Assembly (NCBI GenBank): GCA_017994935.1
Contig: JAGOJU010000005.1
Coordinates: forward strand, 54,136 to 118,135
Source: Opitutaceae bacterium
Lineage (GTDB): Bacteria; Verrucomicrobiota; Verrucomicrobiia; Opitutales; Opitutaceae
Direction: 5' to 3'
Length of the DNA stretch: 64,000 nt
A program made the position numbers and the translations under genes. The notes under the pieces were generated by a model. That model did no database searches. It was not told where the DNA came from and saw only the letters and a list, made by a program, of their open reading frames with translations. Position 1 is the first letter of the stretch. Each line of letters starts with the position of its first letter. Of this stretch, positions 11,157 through 20,207 are shown piece by piece.

Positions 11157-12917
11157 ATGCGGGTGGCCCTGGCCGCCTGCGCTGCCTTTGCAGCGACAGG
11201 CGTGCCCCTGCGCGCCCAGCGCCATCCGGTGGAGTCCAGTCACGGCATGGTTGCCTCAGCCTCAACGCTGGCTTCCGAGGCCGGCATCGAGATCCTCAAG
11301 AAGGGTGGGAACGCAATCGATGCCACGATCGCAACCGGCCTGGCGCTGGCCGTCACCTACCCCCGTGCAGGCAACATCGGCGGCGGAGGCTTCACGGTGC
11401 TACGCATGGCGGACGGCCGCAGCGTCGCCATCGACTTTCGCGAGCGTGCCCCCGCGGCGGCAACGCCCAACATGTACCTCGATGACAAGGGAGATGTCGC
11501 CCCGGGCCGCTCGACCGTGGGCCACCTTGCAGCAGGCGTGCCGGGAACCATCGCCGGCTTCGCCGAACTTCACCGCAGTCACGGTTCCGGCAAGGTGAGC
11601 TGGGCCGAGGTGGTCGAGCCGGCACGCCGGCTGGCCCACGACGGCATCATCGTCACTCCGGCCCTCGCGCGCGATCTCGCAGCCAGCAGAAAATTCCTCT
11701 CCCAATTCCCCGAATCAAACCGGATCTACCTCAGGGACGGCCATCTCCTTCAGGCCGGCAAAAGGTGGATCCAGGAGGACCTTGCCCGCACGTTGGGACG
11801 CCTGCAACGGGAGGGACCCCGTGAGTTCTACGAAGGTGAAACCGCACGTCTGCTGGCGGATGACATGTCGCGACACGGCGGACTCATCACGTTGGAAGAC
11901 CTTCGCAGCTATCGTGTGGCCACGCGGGATGTGCTTCGGGGATCCTACCGCGGATTCGAAATCCTCACCATGCCTCCCCCGAGTTCCGGCGGTATCGCGC
12001 TGCTCCAAATGCTAGGCATGCTCGAACCCCATGACATCGCTGGGCTCGGTCACAATTCCGCCGCCAAGATCCATCTATTTGCCGAGGTCATGCGACGCGC
12101 CTTCCGCGATCGTGCAGAATATCTCGGCGACCCCGATTTCGTCCCGGTGCCGGTGGCGGGCCTGCTGGATCGCGACTACCTGAGACGCCGCATGGCGGAT
12201 TTCGACCCGGCCCACGCGACCCGCAACGAGGACCTTCCCATCGGGAGGCCTCAGGGGGCGTCTGCGGAAAAGAAGGGCATCACCGCCCGGCGCGAATCCA
12301 ATGAAACGACCCACTTCTCCGTCATCGATGCCCAGGGCAACGCCGCCGCCACGACCTACACGCTCAACGGTCTCTTCGGCAATGGGGTCACGGTCCCCGG
12401 TGCCGGGTTTCTCCTCAACAATGAAATGGACGACTTTACCTCCAAGGTCGGGGTGAAGAACCTCTATGGATTGATCCAGGGCGAATCCAACGCGATCGCC
12501 GGCGGCAAACGTCCGCTCTCCTCAATGACACCCACGCTGGTGCTCAAGGACGGCGCCCCCTTCCTCGTCACCGGAAGTCCGGGCGGCCCCACCATCATCA
12601 CCACGACCCTTCTGGTGATCACCAACATCATCGACCATTCGATGAAAGTGACACAGGCCGTGGACGCGCCCCGTTTTCATCACCAGTGGATGCCGGACAC
12701 GCTCAACTACGAGCCGTTTCTGACGTCTCTCGATTCGATGCGAATGCTCGAGGCGATGGGGTACACGCTTTCAGCCCGAAAACTCTACCCCAACGATCCC
12801 GAAGCGTCCGCACGTTACTGGGGAGATGCAGAATCCATCCTCATCGATTCCAAGTCGGGGACACGGCTCGGCGCATCCGATACTCGCAGCGCAGACTCCG
12901 GAGCAATCGGTTTCTGA
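11157..12917 (+). CDS. ggt: gamma-glutamyltransferase (exported)
   Basis: A 586-residue N-terminal nucleophile hydrolase precursor that cleaves and transfers gamma-glutamyl groups, for example from glutathione. The signal peptide is clear from this start (MRVALAACAAFAA, cut near LRAQ), so it should act in the periplasm. Early motifs GGNAIDA and GNIGGGGF are typical. Autocleavage would occur before Thr384 in N-E-T-T-H-F-S-V, giving large and small chains. The small chain contains N-N-E-M-D-D-F and R-P-L-S-S-M-T-P, the substrate-binding motifs, and G-S-P-G-G, the oxyanion region. An in-frame ATG at 11121 would add 12 residues. It is not obviously in an operon with hppA (146 bases). Confidence 0.94.
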   Translation: MRVALAACAAFAATGVPLRAQRHPVESSHGMVASASTLASEAGIEILKKGGNAIDATIATGLALAVTYPRAGNIGGGGFTVLRMADGRSVAIDFRERAPAAATPNMYLDDKGDVAPGRSTVGHLAAGVPGTIAGFAELHRSHGSGKVSWAEVVEPARRLAHDGIIVTPALARDLAASRKFLSQFPESNRIYLRDGHLLQAGKRWIQEDLARTLGRLQREGPREFYEGETARLLADDMSRHGGLITLEDLRSYRVATRDVLRGSYRGFEILTMPPPSSGGIALLQMLGMLEPHDIAGLGHNSAAKIHLFAEVMRRAFRDRAEYLGDPDFVPVPVAGLLDRDYLRRRMADFDPAHATRNEDLPIGRPQGASAEKKGITARRESNETTHFSVIDAQGNAAATTYTLNGLFGNGVTVPGAGFLLNNEMDDFTSKVGVKNLYGLIQGESNAIAGGKRPLSSMTPTLVLKDGAPFLVTGSPGGPTIITTTLLVITNIIDHSMKVTQAVDAPRFHHQWMPDTLNYEPFLTSLDSMRMLEAMGYTLSARKLYPNDPEASARYWGDAESILIDSKSGTRLGASDTRSADSGAIGF

Positions 12918-13028
12918 TGCATCCGGTCCACCATGTCCGGAACCACGACTACCTTGCATTCCAATCCGCTCGACTGAACGCCGCATCACACTTTCTGCCC
13001 GCCATACAGTTGTCACCGCCTTCCTCCC

Positions 13029-13508
13029 GTGCTCTTCGATATCCGACGCCCCAGCCCAAATTACTCTCCCGTTCCGACGAATGAACAGCTCGGCGTGTGT
13101 TTTCATCACACCGTGTTGTCATACAATGAGACACTGACCCGCATGATGGATCCCGCGAGCAGGGTCAGCTATCATGTGATCATCGCGCCCGACGGCACCC
13201 GGTGTACCCTCGTGGCAGACCATGAAATTGCCTGGCACACCGGCCCCTCGGTCTTCATGGGACGCTCGGGCTGCAACAACTTTCTCCTGGGTTGCGCGTT
13301 CGTCGGTGACACCTACTTCGAGCCCCTGACTGATCTTCAGCTGGATAGTGCGATGGAATGGCTTGCCCCCCGCTGGCACAAACGGGGGTGGACCGCCTCC
13401 ACCATGACGGACCACCGGCAAATCTCGCCCGCCAGGAAGAACGACCTTAACCCGGTGGAATGGAGGCGCCTGATAGCCCGGATCAAGGAACGGTTTCCCG
13501 CCGCCTAG
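13029..13508 (+). CDS. N-acetylmuramoyl-L-alanine amidase family protein (amidase_2)
   Basis: A 159-residue stand-alone amidase_2 (PGRP-like) domain. The first zinc His is in G-V-C-F-H-H-T, followed by S-Y-H-V-I-I-A-P-D-G, a W-H-T-G motif and the C-terminal zinc site D-H-R-Q-I-S-P-A-R-K-N-D-L-N-P. This matches enzymes that cut the amide between N-acetylmuramic acid and the stem peptide, or release the peptide from anhydromuropeptides as AmpD does. No signal peptide is seen, and the size is close to AmpD, so a cytoplasmic recycling role is plausible but not proven. The start is a GTG. The gene ends exactly against a convergent minus-strand gene. Confidence 0.85.
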   Translation: MLFDIRRPSPNYSPVPTNEQLGVCFHHTVLSYNETLTRMMDPASRVSYHVIIAPDGTRCTLVADHEIAWHTGPSVFMGRSGCNNFLLGCAFVGDTYFEPLTDLQLDSAMEWLAPRWHKRGWTASTMTDHRQISPARKNDLNPVEWRRLIARIKERFPAA

Positions 13509-13793
13509 CTACGTCTGGAACCGGCGCGTTTCGGCCTTGGCCACAGGGTCGGCAAAGGACCGTCCGAAGAACTCCTGCGCCTCGGCAATGAACTCGGCGT
13601 AACACCCGTAATCGCCGGCCCAGGAATTGGGCACGCGAATACGCTTGATGATGCCGCGACCGACCTTGTTCGGAGCTTCCCGATCCGGTGCCAATTCCAT
13701 GAAGAATTTGGGGTCATGGGTATGAATCACCGTATGGGCCGAAAGCCCCCCCTTCATTTGCCGCTCTATCCGGAGAAAATGAGCGATACTCAT
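13509..13793 (-). CDS. small conserved-looking protein of unknown function
   Basis: A 94-residue protein I cannot assign. It starts MSIAHFLRIERQMKGG and contains a cluster of aromatic, acidic and His residues (HTHDPKFFMELAPD) and a motif R-V-P-N-S-W-A-G-D-Y. The mix of ordered and charged sequence looks like a real folded protein rather than a shadow frame, and no alternative gene covers it. No signal peptide or membrane segment is seen. The stop abuts the stop of the convergent amidase gene with no gap. Upstream in-frame extension to about 14012 is open but reads as Arg/Gly-rich sequence antisense to the next gene, so the ATG at 13793 was chosen. Confidence 0.6.
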   Translation of the reverse strand: MSIAHFLRIERQMKGGLSAHTVIHTHDPKFFMELAPDREAPNKVGRGIIKRIRVPNSWAGDYGCYAEFIAEAQEFFGRSFADPVAKAETRRFQT

Positions 13794-13938
13794 GGGACTG
13801 CCCCGGACCCTAATGAAGATCGGCACAATTTGAACTCCAATCTTTTCCCCGGACGGAAAGATTGTTTTGCTGCCTGCAGGACGGACCCTCCCCGGCGCCC
13901 GTCCGGTGCAGCCTCCAACCACCGACCTCGCGTTTGAC

Positions 13939-15417
13939 ATGACCCTTCCCCCAGAAGTCCCCCGCCTGTCCAAACTCCCGTTCATCGCAATCGATGTCCT
14001 GTGCCTCGCCACCGCTGCCTACCTCGCGCTCACCGCACCGGCTCCCCTCGGCGGGGGTTCGCTCATCGCAGTGCTCATCCTCGTCGCACTGGGAGCGATC
14101 GCCCTTGCCGTTCCGTTCGTCGCCGAATACGGACGCAAGACCGATGCCGCGCTCGCCGAACGCCAGCAGCAGATAGCCGCCCTCGCACAATCCACCGCCG
14201 CCTCGGCAGAGCAGATCAGCATTGCCGCGGCCAGCCTCCATGACATCGGTGAGGGTGTTGCGCGAAGTGCAAAGTCCATCGAGAGCCTGCCCCAGAAGCT
14301 CCATGACAAGGTGGCTGAATTCAATACCCGCCTGAGCGAGGCATCCGCCGCCAACACGGAGGAACTCGAACAGGAGCTGCAGACGTTGCGCTCGGCGGAA
14401 TCAGACCGGCTCGTGGGCGCGATCGACCAGCTCGCGACGACAGCCAGGGAGCTCAGTCGGATTGAAACCCAAATCCAGGCCCACACCTCCCGCACCGCAG
14501 ACGCCATTGCCGGCCTCCCAAGACTTGTGGACCAGACATCCGCAAGATCCGCGGAGGCACTTGCGCAGTCCCTCGCCTCAGCACGCAAGGATTTCGAATC
14601 CTTTTTCGCGCAGCAGCGCACCCTTCTCGGTGCCACGGCTCTTGAACCGGCCGTCGCGCGCGCGACCGCCAGTCTCACGTCGGCCTGCAACACCCTGCTC
14701 GGCGATATGACGGCTAGGTTTGCCTCCCTCAAACGGAGCATCGAGGAAACACCTGCAGCACCAGCCAGCCCCTCGGACGCAAAGGAAAGGCCCCCGCTCG
14801 TCCCGCCTGAGCCTGCCGCTCGTCCCGCCATTCACATTGCGGCTCCACCGGCCCCGGCTTCGGTGACCGCCGCAAGCTTCAGGGAGGCCCCCCCTGCCGC
14901 CCAAACCGCCGCGGACAAGATTCACGTGCGCGCGCCGTTGACGATCCTGGAGGCGGAAGAAGCCTATCCGCAGACCGTGCATGGGTCCGACCATCCCGAC
15001 GAAGAAACCGACCTGACCCGCCTGCCCGGCGCGCCGGCTCCCCTGGAAACACGCAGCACCTTCCCGGCATTGGTAACGCCAAAAGCGGAATCCTCCGTTC
15101 CGGATTCCTACGATGACGAACTTGAGGATGAGGAGTCGAACTCGGCGCTGACCGAGGACGGATCCACCCGGCTCCTCGTCACCGCTTACATTGGCATCGG
15201 CAACAAACTCTTCATCCGCGGCAACGGCGCGGGCCTCAGCTGGGACAAGGGCGTCCCTCTCCAGTTTGTCTCCATCGGGAAGTGGCGTTGGGAGACCGAC
15301 GACGCCCATCGCCCCATCACGGCCCGCCTCTACAAGAATGACCAGGCCGAATGCGCATCAATCGGCATGTTCACGCTCGAACCCGGACACCAGCGGGAGA
15401 TTGTCGCATCGTTTTGA
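13939..15417 (+). CDS. membrane-anchored coiled-coil protein with C-terminal beta domain, unknown function
   Basis: A 492-residue protein with three parts. Two adjacent hydrophobic segments lie at about 15-35 and 40-60. A long Ala/Glu/Gln-rich helical region (about 65-285) has heptad-like patterning, reminiscent of chemoreceptor signalling or septum-type coiled coils. A Pro/Ala-rich linker follows to about 410. The last 90 residues form a compact domain, from L-L-V-T-A-Y-I-G-I-G-N-K-L-F-I-R-G to a Phe end, with W-D-K-G-V-P-L-Q-F and W-R-W-E-T. This resembles an immunoglobulin-like carbohydrate-binding (CBM20/48-like) fold, but that is inference. If the helices hairpin in the membrane, both ends face the cytoplasm. 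It converges on a chemoreceptor gene. Confidence 0.75.
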   Translation: MTLPPEVPRLSKLPFIAIDVLCLATAAYLALTAPAPLGGGSLIAVLILVALGAIALAVPFVAEYGRKTDAALAERQQQIAALAQSTAASAEQISIAAASLHDIGEGVARSAKSIESLPQKLHDKVAEFNTRLSEASAANTEELEQELQTLRSAESDRLVGAIDQLATTARELSRIETQIQAHTSRTADAIAGLPRLVDQTSARSAEALAQSLASARKDFESFFAQQRTLLGATALEPAVARATASLTSACNTLLGDMTARFASLKRSIEETPAAPASPSDAKERPPLVPPEPAARPAIHIAAPPAPASVTAASFREAPPAAQTAADKIHVRAPLTILEAEEAYPQTVHGSDHPDEETDLTRLPGAPAPLETRSTFPALVTPKAESSVPDSYDDELEDEESNSALTEDGSTRLLVTAYIGIGNKLFIRGNGAGLSWDKGVPLQFVSIGKWRWETDDAHRPITARLYKNDQAECASIGMFTLEPGHQREIVASF

Positions 15418-15498
15418 AACGGATCTTGATTGAGACCGGACGTTCGCCATCGAGATTTTCAGTATACTCTCCCTTTCACCTCAACAACCTGCCGCGTG

Positions 15499-15533
15499 GT
15501 CCTGGAAGCGCGCGGATGTGAGCGTTCCAGGAC
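15499..15533. terminator. hairpin between convergent genes
   Basis: Perfect nine-base arms GTCCTGGAA (15499-15507) and TTCCAGGAC (15525-15533) lie between the stops of the coiled-coil gene (+) and the chemoreceptor (-). No T-run follows on either strand, so it may act as a bidirectional terminator or an RNA end-protecting hairpin. Confidence 0.45.
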
Positions 15534-15537
15534 GGAT

Positions 15538-17547
15538 TCAAATGTCCTTGAAGAACCGCTCCCCATCCTTGACTGCAACGGGGACTGGCACGCTGGCCCT
15601 CTGGCTGGCGCGGTAGGCTGAGCCTCCCGATCTTGTCGATCCGGAGGCGCGAGGCACCGTTGCAGCCGGCACCAGCCTGCGGGTCGCCGGCCTGAACGAA
15701 TCGTCCCCACCTGGCTCACCCGCAGCCACGCGCGACGGCCCGTCGACCATCGCAGGGTGAGGTGAGCCGCCCACCATTGCTGTCAGTTCCTCTATCACTC
15801 CCTGCAACCCCGCGGTCTGGGAATCCAGTTCCGCCGCTGCCGCAGAGGTCTGCTGCGCTGTTGCTGCATTTGCCTGGGTGATGCCGTCCATGTCGGAGAC
15901 TGCCCGCGTGATATGACCGATTCCCTGGCTCTGCTCCTGGGAGGCGAGCGCGATCTCCGCGACCAGGGAATCCACCCGCCGCGCCTTGTCAGTTATTTCA
16001 TCCAGGTTCCGGGCCACCTTCTCGCAGATAGCGACACCCTGACCGCTTCTGGCAGTGGCCTCGGAAATCTTCTCCGCAGTCTCGCGCGCCGCCTGCACGG
16101 AGCGCTGTGCGAGCGAACGCACCTCGTCCGCCACGACCGCGAAGCCGAGGCCGGCATCGCCTGCGCGAGCCGCTTCGACCGCGGCATTCAACGCCAGCAG
16201 ATTGGTCTGAAAGGCAATCTCATCGATTGTCTTGATGATCTTCGAAATTTCCCCGCTGGAGGCCTGGATCGCGTTCATGGCAGCCTTCATTTCCTTCATG
16301 CCCTCCCCACCCGCATCGGCGACCTGGCGCGCCTGGTTGGCGAGCAGCTTGGCGGCCTGGGCGTTCTCCGCGTTGCGACGTGTCATTCCCGCCATCTCCT
16401 CCAGCGAGGCGGAACTTTCTTCCAGCGCCCCCGCCTGCCTCGATGACCCTTCAGCCATCGTCTGGCTCGCGGACGTCACCTGCGCGGCAGCCGAGGCCGT
16501 GTGCGCGGCTCCCGATCCGAGACGCTGGGTGATGCGGTGGATGGCTCCATTGACGCTGCGGATGATCAGGAAGGCACCGAGCATGCCGCCGAGTATTCCC
16601 GCGGTCGAAAAACCGAAGACGACAAACTCATGTCGCACCTGCTGGCTGCGCGCCTTCTGATCAAGCGTCGCCTGCAGCCTGCGCAGCCCAGCGCGAATAT
16701 TGACCACCTTCTGCGTGAACAACGGTGCAAGCCGTTCGAGTTCGCCAACCACGAGGGCGTTGCGCTGGTTCGAGAGCTTGACCGTGTGTTCAAACGCAGC
16801 GAGGTAAGCCGTCGTCTGCTCGTGGAGCTCCGCCAGCAGCTTCTGCTTGGCGGGCTCCGCGAGGCTTGAGTCGAGCTCCTCGGCCTCCTTGAGGTCATTT
16901 GCAAGGGACCGCAGCTGATTGTCCATCGCAGTGAACGCCTGACGGACCATGACGGCATCAGCCTCATCGCGAACCGCGAAGTAGGAATTGGCAGATGCGA
17001 TTCCTTCAAAGTAGTTTTGCAGCGAGAGCGATGCCTTGAATTGCGCATTCTGGTCGCCGCTTAGCCGCGAAGCCTCGAGCAGGCTCTTCAATGTGGCATT
17101 GATTTCCGCCGCACGCGGACGGACGGACTCGGTCATGACGCGATCTCTCGTGGCAAAGACCTCGACGATCTTGAGCACCGCCTGGTCGTACTGATCGAGA
17201 TAGGTTCTGGCCTCTTCAATCTCCTTTGCGCGCGAAGGCTCGATGATTTCCCTGGCGGCCTCCGAAATCGCAATCCTCAATCCCGATTGCGCCGTCTTGT
17301 AATGCTCGACGTCGGCCACACGGCCGGAGGCGATAAACCGGTTGGCACCGAGACAAACGGCATACATCGCCGTCTCCAGATTGGTCGCCGCGTTGGCCTC
17401 GGCAGTGCCGGCTGAAACCGCCTCCATTCCCCTGCCCGCAACACCCAGTGCGTAATAGGAGGTAGCCGTGACCGCACCAAACAGCGCAAACACGAGGACG
17501 AATCCAGCCGTCATTTTCCGGCCGACGGTGAAGGTGGAAAGGTTCAC
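15538..17547 (-). CDS. methyl-accepting chemotaxis protein
   Basis: A 669-residue chemoreceptor. A transmembrane helix at about 11-33 leads to a helical periplasmic sensor region of roughly 270 residues, then a second transmembrane helix near 307-330. The signalling domain has the hairpin tip [21 protein letters not shown], which binds CheA and CheW. Flanking helices include [10 protein letters not shown], a likely methylation region. No distinct HAMP is obvious; the linker after the second helix is short. A Pro/Arg/Ser-rich tail of about 80 residues ends the protein. It lies 29 bases downstream of a TonB-like gene on the same strand. The ligand is unknown, and no che genes are in view. Confidence 0.93.
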   Translation of the reverse strand: MNLSTFTVGRKMTAGFVLVFALFGAVTATSYYALGVAGRGMEAVSAGTAEANAATNLETAMYAVCLGANRFIASGRVADVEHYKTAQSGLRIAISEAAREIIEPSRAKEIEEARTYLDQYDQAVLKIVEVFATRDRVMTESVRPRAAEINATLKSLLEASRLSGDQNAQFKASLSLQNYFEGIASANSYFAVRDEADAVMVRQAFTAMDNQLRSLANDLKEAEELDSSLAEPAKQKLLAELHEQTTAYLAAFEHTVKLSNQRNALVVGELERLAPLFTQKVVNIRAGLRRLQATLDQKARSQQVRHEFVVFGFSTAGILGGMLGAFLIIRSVNGAIHRITQRLGSGAAHTASAAAQVTSASQTMAEGSSRQAGALEESSASLEEMAGMTRRNAENAQAAKLLANQARQVADAGGEGMKEMKAAMNAIQASSGEISKIIKTIDEIAFQTNLLALNAAVEAARAGDAGLGFAVVADEVRSLAQRSVQAARETAEKISEATARSGQGVAICEKVARNLDEITDKARRVDSLVAEIALASQEQSQGIGHITRAVSDMDGITQANAATAQQTSAAAAELDSQTAGLQGVIEELTAMVGGSPHPAMVDGPSRVAAGEPGGDDSFRPATRRLVPAATVPRASGSTRSGGSAYRASQRASVPVPVAVKDGERFFKDI

Positions 17548-17576
17548 GGATCGTGGTGTTCCCTAAAGGTTGGAGG

Positions 17577-17960
17577 TCACCCCTGCACCCGGAAGTGCAT
17601 CGGGACGGTAACGCGGACCTTGACCGCTTCCCCACCCACACGCGCGGGTTTGAACTTCCATGCGTGAAGCGCCTCGAGCGATGGCTCATTGAAACCGACG
17701 TTTGACGACTTTGAAACCGTCGCGTCAATGACCGCGCCGCGCTCGTCGATGACAATCGCAACCGCCACAACGCCGGACACGCCCGCACGCTTGAGCGAGT
17801 CCGGGTATACCGGAGGGGGAGTCCTGAGCGGCACGGGCGGTTCATCGACCTTCTGAAAGATGCCGTCACCCTTCTGCGCGACCGACGCGACTGAAGGTGA
17901 AATGGGAAAGCCCATCGTCAACGCGACGATCAGCGACGCAGAGTGGAATCGGAGCTTCAT
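17577..17960 (-). CDS. small secreted TonB C-terminal domain protein
   Basis: A 127-residue protein consisting of a signal-peptide-like N-terminus (about 1-26) and a TonB C-terminal domain. The domain shows P-P-P-V-Y-P-D-S-L-K-R-A-G-V-S-G-V-V, then V-I-D-E-R-G-A-V and a final A-W-K-F-K-P-A-R strand, the usual pattern of this fold. It lacks both a retained membrane anchor of normal TonB type and the long Pro-rich spacer, so it may be a periplasmic partner rather than an energy transducer to TonB-dependent receptors. It is the first gene of a two-gene unit with the chemoreceptor 29 bases downstream. The upstream region carries a repeated palindrome. Confidence 0.8.
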   Translation of the reverse strand: MKLRFHSASLIVALTMGFPISPSVASVAQKGDGIFQKVDEPPVPLRTPPPVYPDSLKRAGVSGVVAVAIVIDERGAVIDATVSKSSNVGFNEPSLEALHAWKFKPARVGGEAVKVRVTVPMHFRVQG

Positions 17961-18063
17961 TTAGGTGGTGCGGTAAGCCGGAAAATAATGCTTCCTTTAC
18001 ATCGACTCTTTCACGTGCCCATGGGATGTTAAAATTCCTTGAAATGAGCCCGAATTGGCGCGC

Positions 18064-18074
18064 TTTCCAGGAAA
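18064..18074. promoter_or_regulatory. palindrome TTTCCAGGAAA, copy 1
   Basis: A perfect odd palindrome (TTTCC-A-GGAAA) about 104 bases upstream of the TonB-like gene start. An identical copy lies 67 bases away. Operator function is inferred only from symmetry and duplication. Confidence 0.35.
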
Positions 18075-18130
18075 CGCATATATCCGTCAAAGTTCCATAT
18101 TACGCTTTCTAAAAGCAGTTTATGTGTCAA

Positions 18131-18141
18131 TTTCCAGGAAA
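18131..18141. promoter_or_regulatory. palindrome TTTCCAGGAAA, copy 2
   Basis: Second identical copy of the 11-base palindrome, 67 bases (between six and seven helical turns) from the first, in the same divergent region. Confidence 0.35.
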
Positions 18142-18344
18142 GTCGGAGCGCCTCATGAGCGATAAATGCTCCACAAGTGCACCTGCATCCAAGTGGTCAT
18201 TTCAAAGGAGGCCCATGCCCTTCGAACAAATGCGCACCTGGTTGAACAGTCCGAAAGTCGGCCTTCTCCACACACGCGATGGTTGCGCTTTCCTTCGTCA
18301 ATCCACCCGCTGACGAACGTCCCAACGCCAGTCCCACCCGCGAC

Positions 18345-19007
18345 ATGCTGCCGTCACTTCCTTCATCATGGCGGGAGGTTCTCTCCCCAGCCATCCACGA
18401 TCCCGGCTACCGGGCATTGGAGAACTTTCTCGATCTTGAGGCACGTGCGGGTGCGCAGGTCCTGCCGCCCCGTGAGCAGATCTTTGCGGCATTCGAGTTC
18501 TGCGCGCCGGAGGCAGTGCGTGTCGTGCTGCTTGGGCAGGACCCGTATCCAACACCTGGAGACGCCCACGGACTTTGTTTCTCGGTGCAAAAGGGCAGAC
18601 CCATGCCGCGCTCGCTTCGCAATGTCTGGAAGGAATTGAAGGAGGACCTGGGTCTGGACATGCCCGCGCACGGCAATCTCGAACACTGGGCCCGCCAGGG
18701 CATCCTGCTCTTGAACACCGTGCTCACCGTTCGCGCGGGCGAAGCGAATTCCCACCGGGGAAGGGGATGGGAAGGCTTCACCGATTCTGTCATCACCCAT
18801 CTCTCCGGCCGGGAGCGACCGATCGTTTTTCTTCTCTGGGGCAACGCGGCACAGACCAAACGCGACCTCATCAACCAGGCCCGCCACCCCGTCGTTGCAT
18901 GTGCCCATCCGTCTCCGCTTTCAGCCAGAAAATTTTTCGGATCACGCTGCTTTTCCCGGGTAAATCATCACTTGGTCGCATTGGGCGGTACCGCAATCAA
19001 CTGGTGA
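18345..19007 (+). CDS. ung: uracil-DNA glycosylase
   Basis: A 220-residue family 1 uracil-DNA glycosylase that removes uracil from DNA to start base excision repair. The water-activating motif G-Q-D-P-Y (Asp66) and the C-terminal H-P-S-P-L-S-A motif (His188) are both present. Between them are L-L-L-N-T-V-L-T-V-R, which holds the uracil-recognition Asn, and F-L-L-W-G-N. The His that follows G-Q-D-P-Y in E. coli is Pro here. This ATG puts eight residues before the conserved Trp, as in E. coli; an earlier in-frame ATG at 18279 would add 22 unconserved residues. It is probably transcribed alone; the next gene starts 91 bases later on the same strand. Confidence 0.95.
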   Translation: MLPSLPSSWREVLSPAIHDPGYRALENFLDLEARAGAQVLPPREQIFAAFEFCAPEAVRVVLLGQDPYPTPGDAHGLCFSVQKGRPMPRSLRNVWKELKEDLGLDMPAHGNLEHWARQGILLLNTVLTVRAGEANSHRGRGWEGFTDSVITHLSGRERPIVFLLWGNAAQTKRDLINQARHPVVACAHPSPLSARKFFGSRCFSRVNHHLVALGGTAINW

Positions 19008-19098
19008 GCCCGCAACCCTCCTCTGCTGCTCCAGACACGAATCGCGCACTCAGTCTTTGCAATCCGGTGCAACCAGGATTCCAACTTGGGTCCACAGC

Positions 19099-20094
19099 AT
19101 GAAAGTCTCCATTTTCGACACAAAGCCCTACGATCGGTCCTATTTCGAGAAATGCGCCGCGGACCCGCTCAAACTCCGTTTTCATGACTTCCGGCTGAAT
19201 CGGGAAACGGCGATGGCTGCGACCGGCGACGATGCAGTCTGCGTTTTTGTCAACGACCGGCTCGACCGTCCCTGCCTGGAACTGCTGCACGCTTCGGGTG
19301 TGCGCATGGTGGCCCTCCGCTGTGCCGGATTCAATCAGGTTGACCTCGACGCCGCGCGTTCGCTCGGGCTGGCGGTGACCCGTGTGCCCGCCTACTCGCC
19401 ACATGCCGTCGCGGAACATACGGTAGCGCTTTTGCTGGCGCTCAACCGGAAGATTCATCGCGCCTACAACCGCGTCCGTGAACACAATTTCTCCCTCAGC
19501 GGCCTGGTGGGTTTCGACCTCCATGGAAAAACCGTCGGAATCGTGGGCACCGGAAAGATCGGCCGCATCACCGCACAGATACTGCGCGGATTCGGGATGG
19601 AGGTGCTGGCCTACGATCCATTTCCCTCCAATGACTGGGCCCGGGCACACGCGACAAGCTATGTCACCTTCGATGAGCTGCTCGAAAGAAGCGCGATCAT
19701 CTCCCTCCATCTTCCCCTGATGCCCTCGACCAGCCACCTGTTGAACGCGGCGGCATTCGCCCGGATGAAGCCAGGAGTCTTTATCCTCAACACCAGCCGG
19801 GGAAAACTCGTCGATACCGCGGCGTTGATCGCATCATTGAAAAGCGGAGTGATCGGCGGGGTCGCGATGGACGTCTACGAAGAGGAGGAGGGAGTCTTCT
19901 TCGAGGACCTCTCGGGGCAGATCCTTCAGGACGATGTGCTGTCCCGCCTCCTGACCTTTCCCAATGTCCTGATCACCGCCCATCAGGCCTTCCTCACCCA
20001 GGAGGCCCTGGGGGAAATCGCCCGCGTCACTGTCGAGAATCTCGTCAACCGTGCCAAGGGCCTGCCATTCCTTGACGGAACCGTGCTTGCGTAG
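19099..20094 (+). CDS. D-lactate dehydrogenase-type 2-hydroxyacid dehydrogenase
   Basis: A 331-residue NAD-dependent D-isomer-specific 2-hydroxyacid dehydrogenase. The nucleotide-binding motif G-T-G-K-I-G is at 150-155. The catalytic triad fits Arg234 (N-T-S-R-G), Glu264 (Y-E-E-E-E) and His295 (T-A-H-Q-A-F). The N-terminus M-K-V-S-I-F-D-T-K-P-Y-D, and the spacing of the triad, match fermentative D-lactate dehydrogenase (LdhA) closely, so reduction of pyruvate to D-lactate is the likely reaction. Related hydroxyacids cannot be excluded. The ATG at 19099 gives the family N-terminus; a longer frame opens at 19057. It stands alone in sense with ung upstream. Confidence 0.9.
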   Translation: MKVSIFDTKPYDRSYFEKCAADPLKLRFHDFRLNRETAMAATGDDAVCVFVNDRLDRPCLELLHASGVRMVALRCAGFNQVDLDAARSLGLAVTRVPAYSPHAVAEHTVALLLALNRKIHRAYNRVREHNFSLSGLVGFDLHGKTVGIVGTGKIGRITAQILRGFGMEVLAYDPFPSNDWARAHATSYVTFDELLERSAIISLHLPLMPSTSHLLNAAAFARMKPGVFILNTSRGKLVDTAALIASLKSGVIGGVAMDVYEEEEGVFFEDLSGQILQDDVLSRLLTFPNVLITAHQAFLTQEALGEIARVTVENLVNRAKGLPFLDGTVLA

Positions 20095-20207
20095 GAGTAC
20101 GCAGGGATGTCGCGGAATGGACCGGATGAATCATGCACGCTCTTAAAACTGGATATCTACCTCCAATTTAGGTTAGGAACAGCAGCATTCTCCCCGAACC
20201 CGCCTCC

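Larger units (their letters stand above)
17961..18344. other. divergent intergenic region, relatively AT-rich
   Basis: This stretch separates the TonB-like/chemoreceptor unit (-) from ung (+). Bases 17985-18140 are richer in A and T than the neighbours and probably carry promoters for the minus-strand unit. Two 11-base palindromes are present. No convincing -35/-10 pair with normal spacing was found and no coding frame looks real. Confidence 0.5.

Noticed and set aside
17961..18344. Sigma-70 promoter with TTGACA for the TonB-like gene
   Set aside because: A TTGACA is present on the minus strand, but the nearest TAATAT lies 22 bases away, outside normal spacing.
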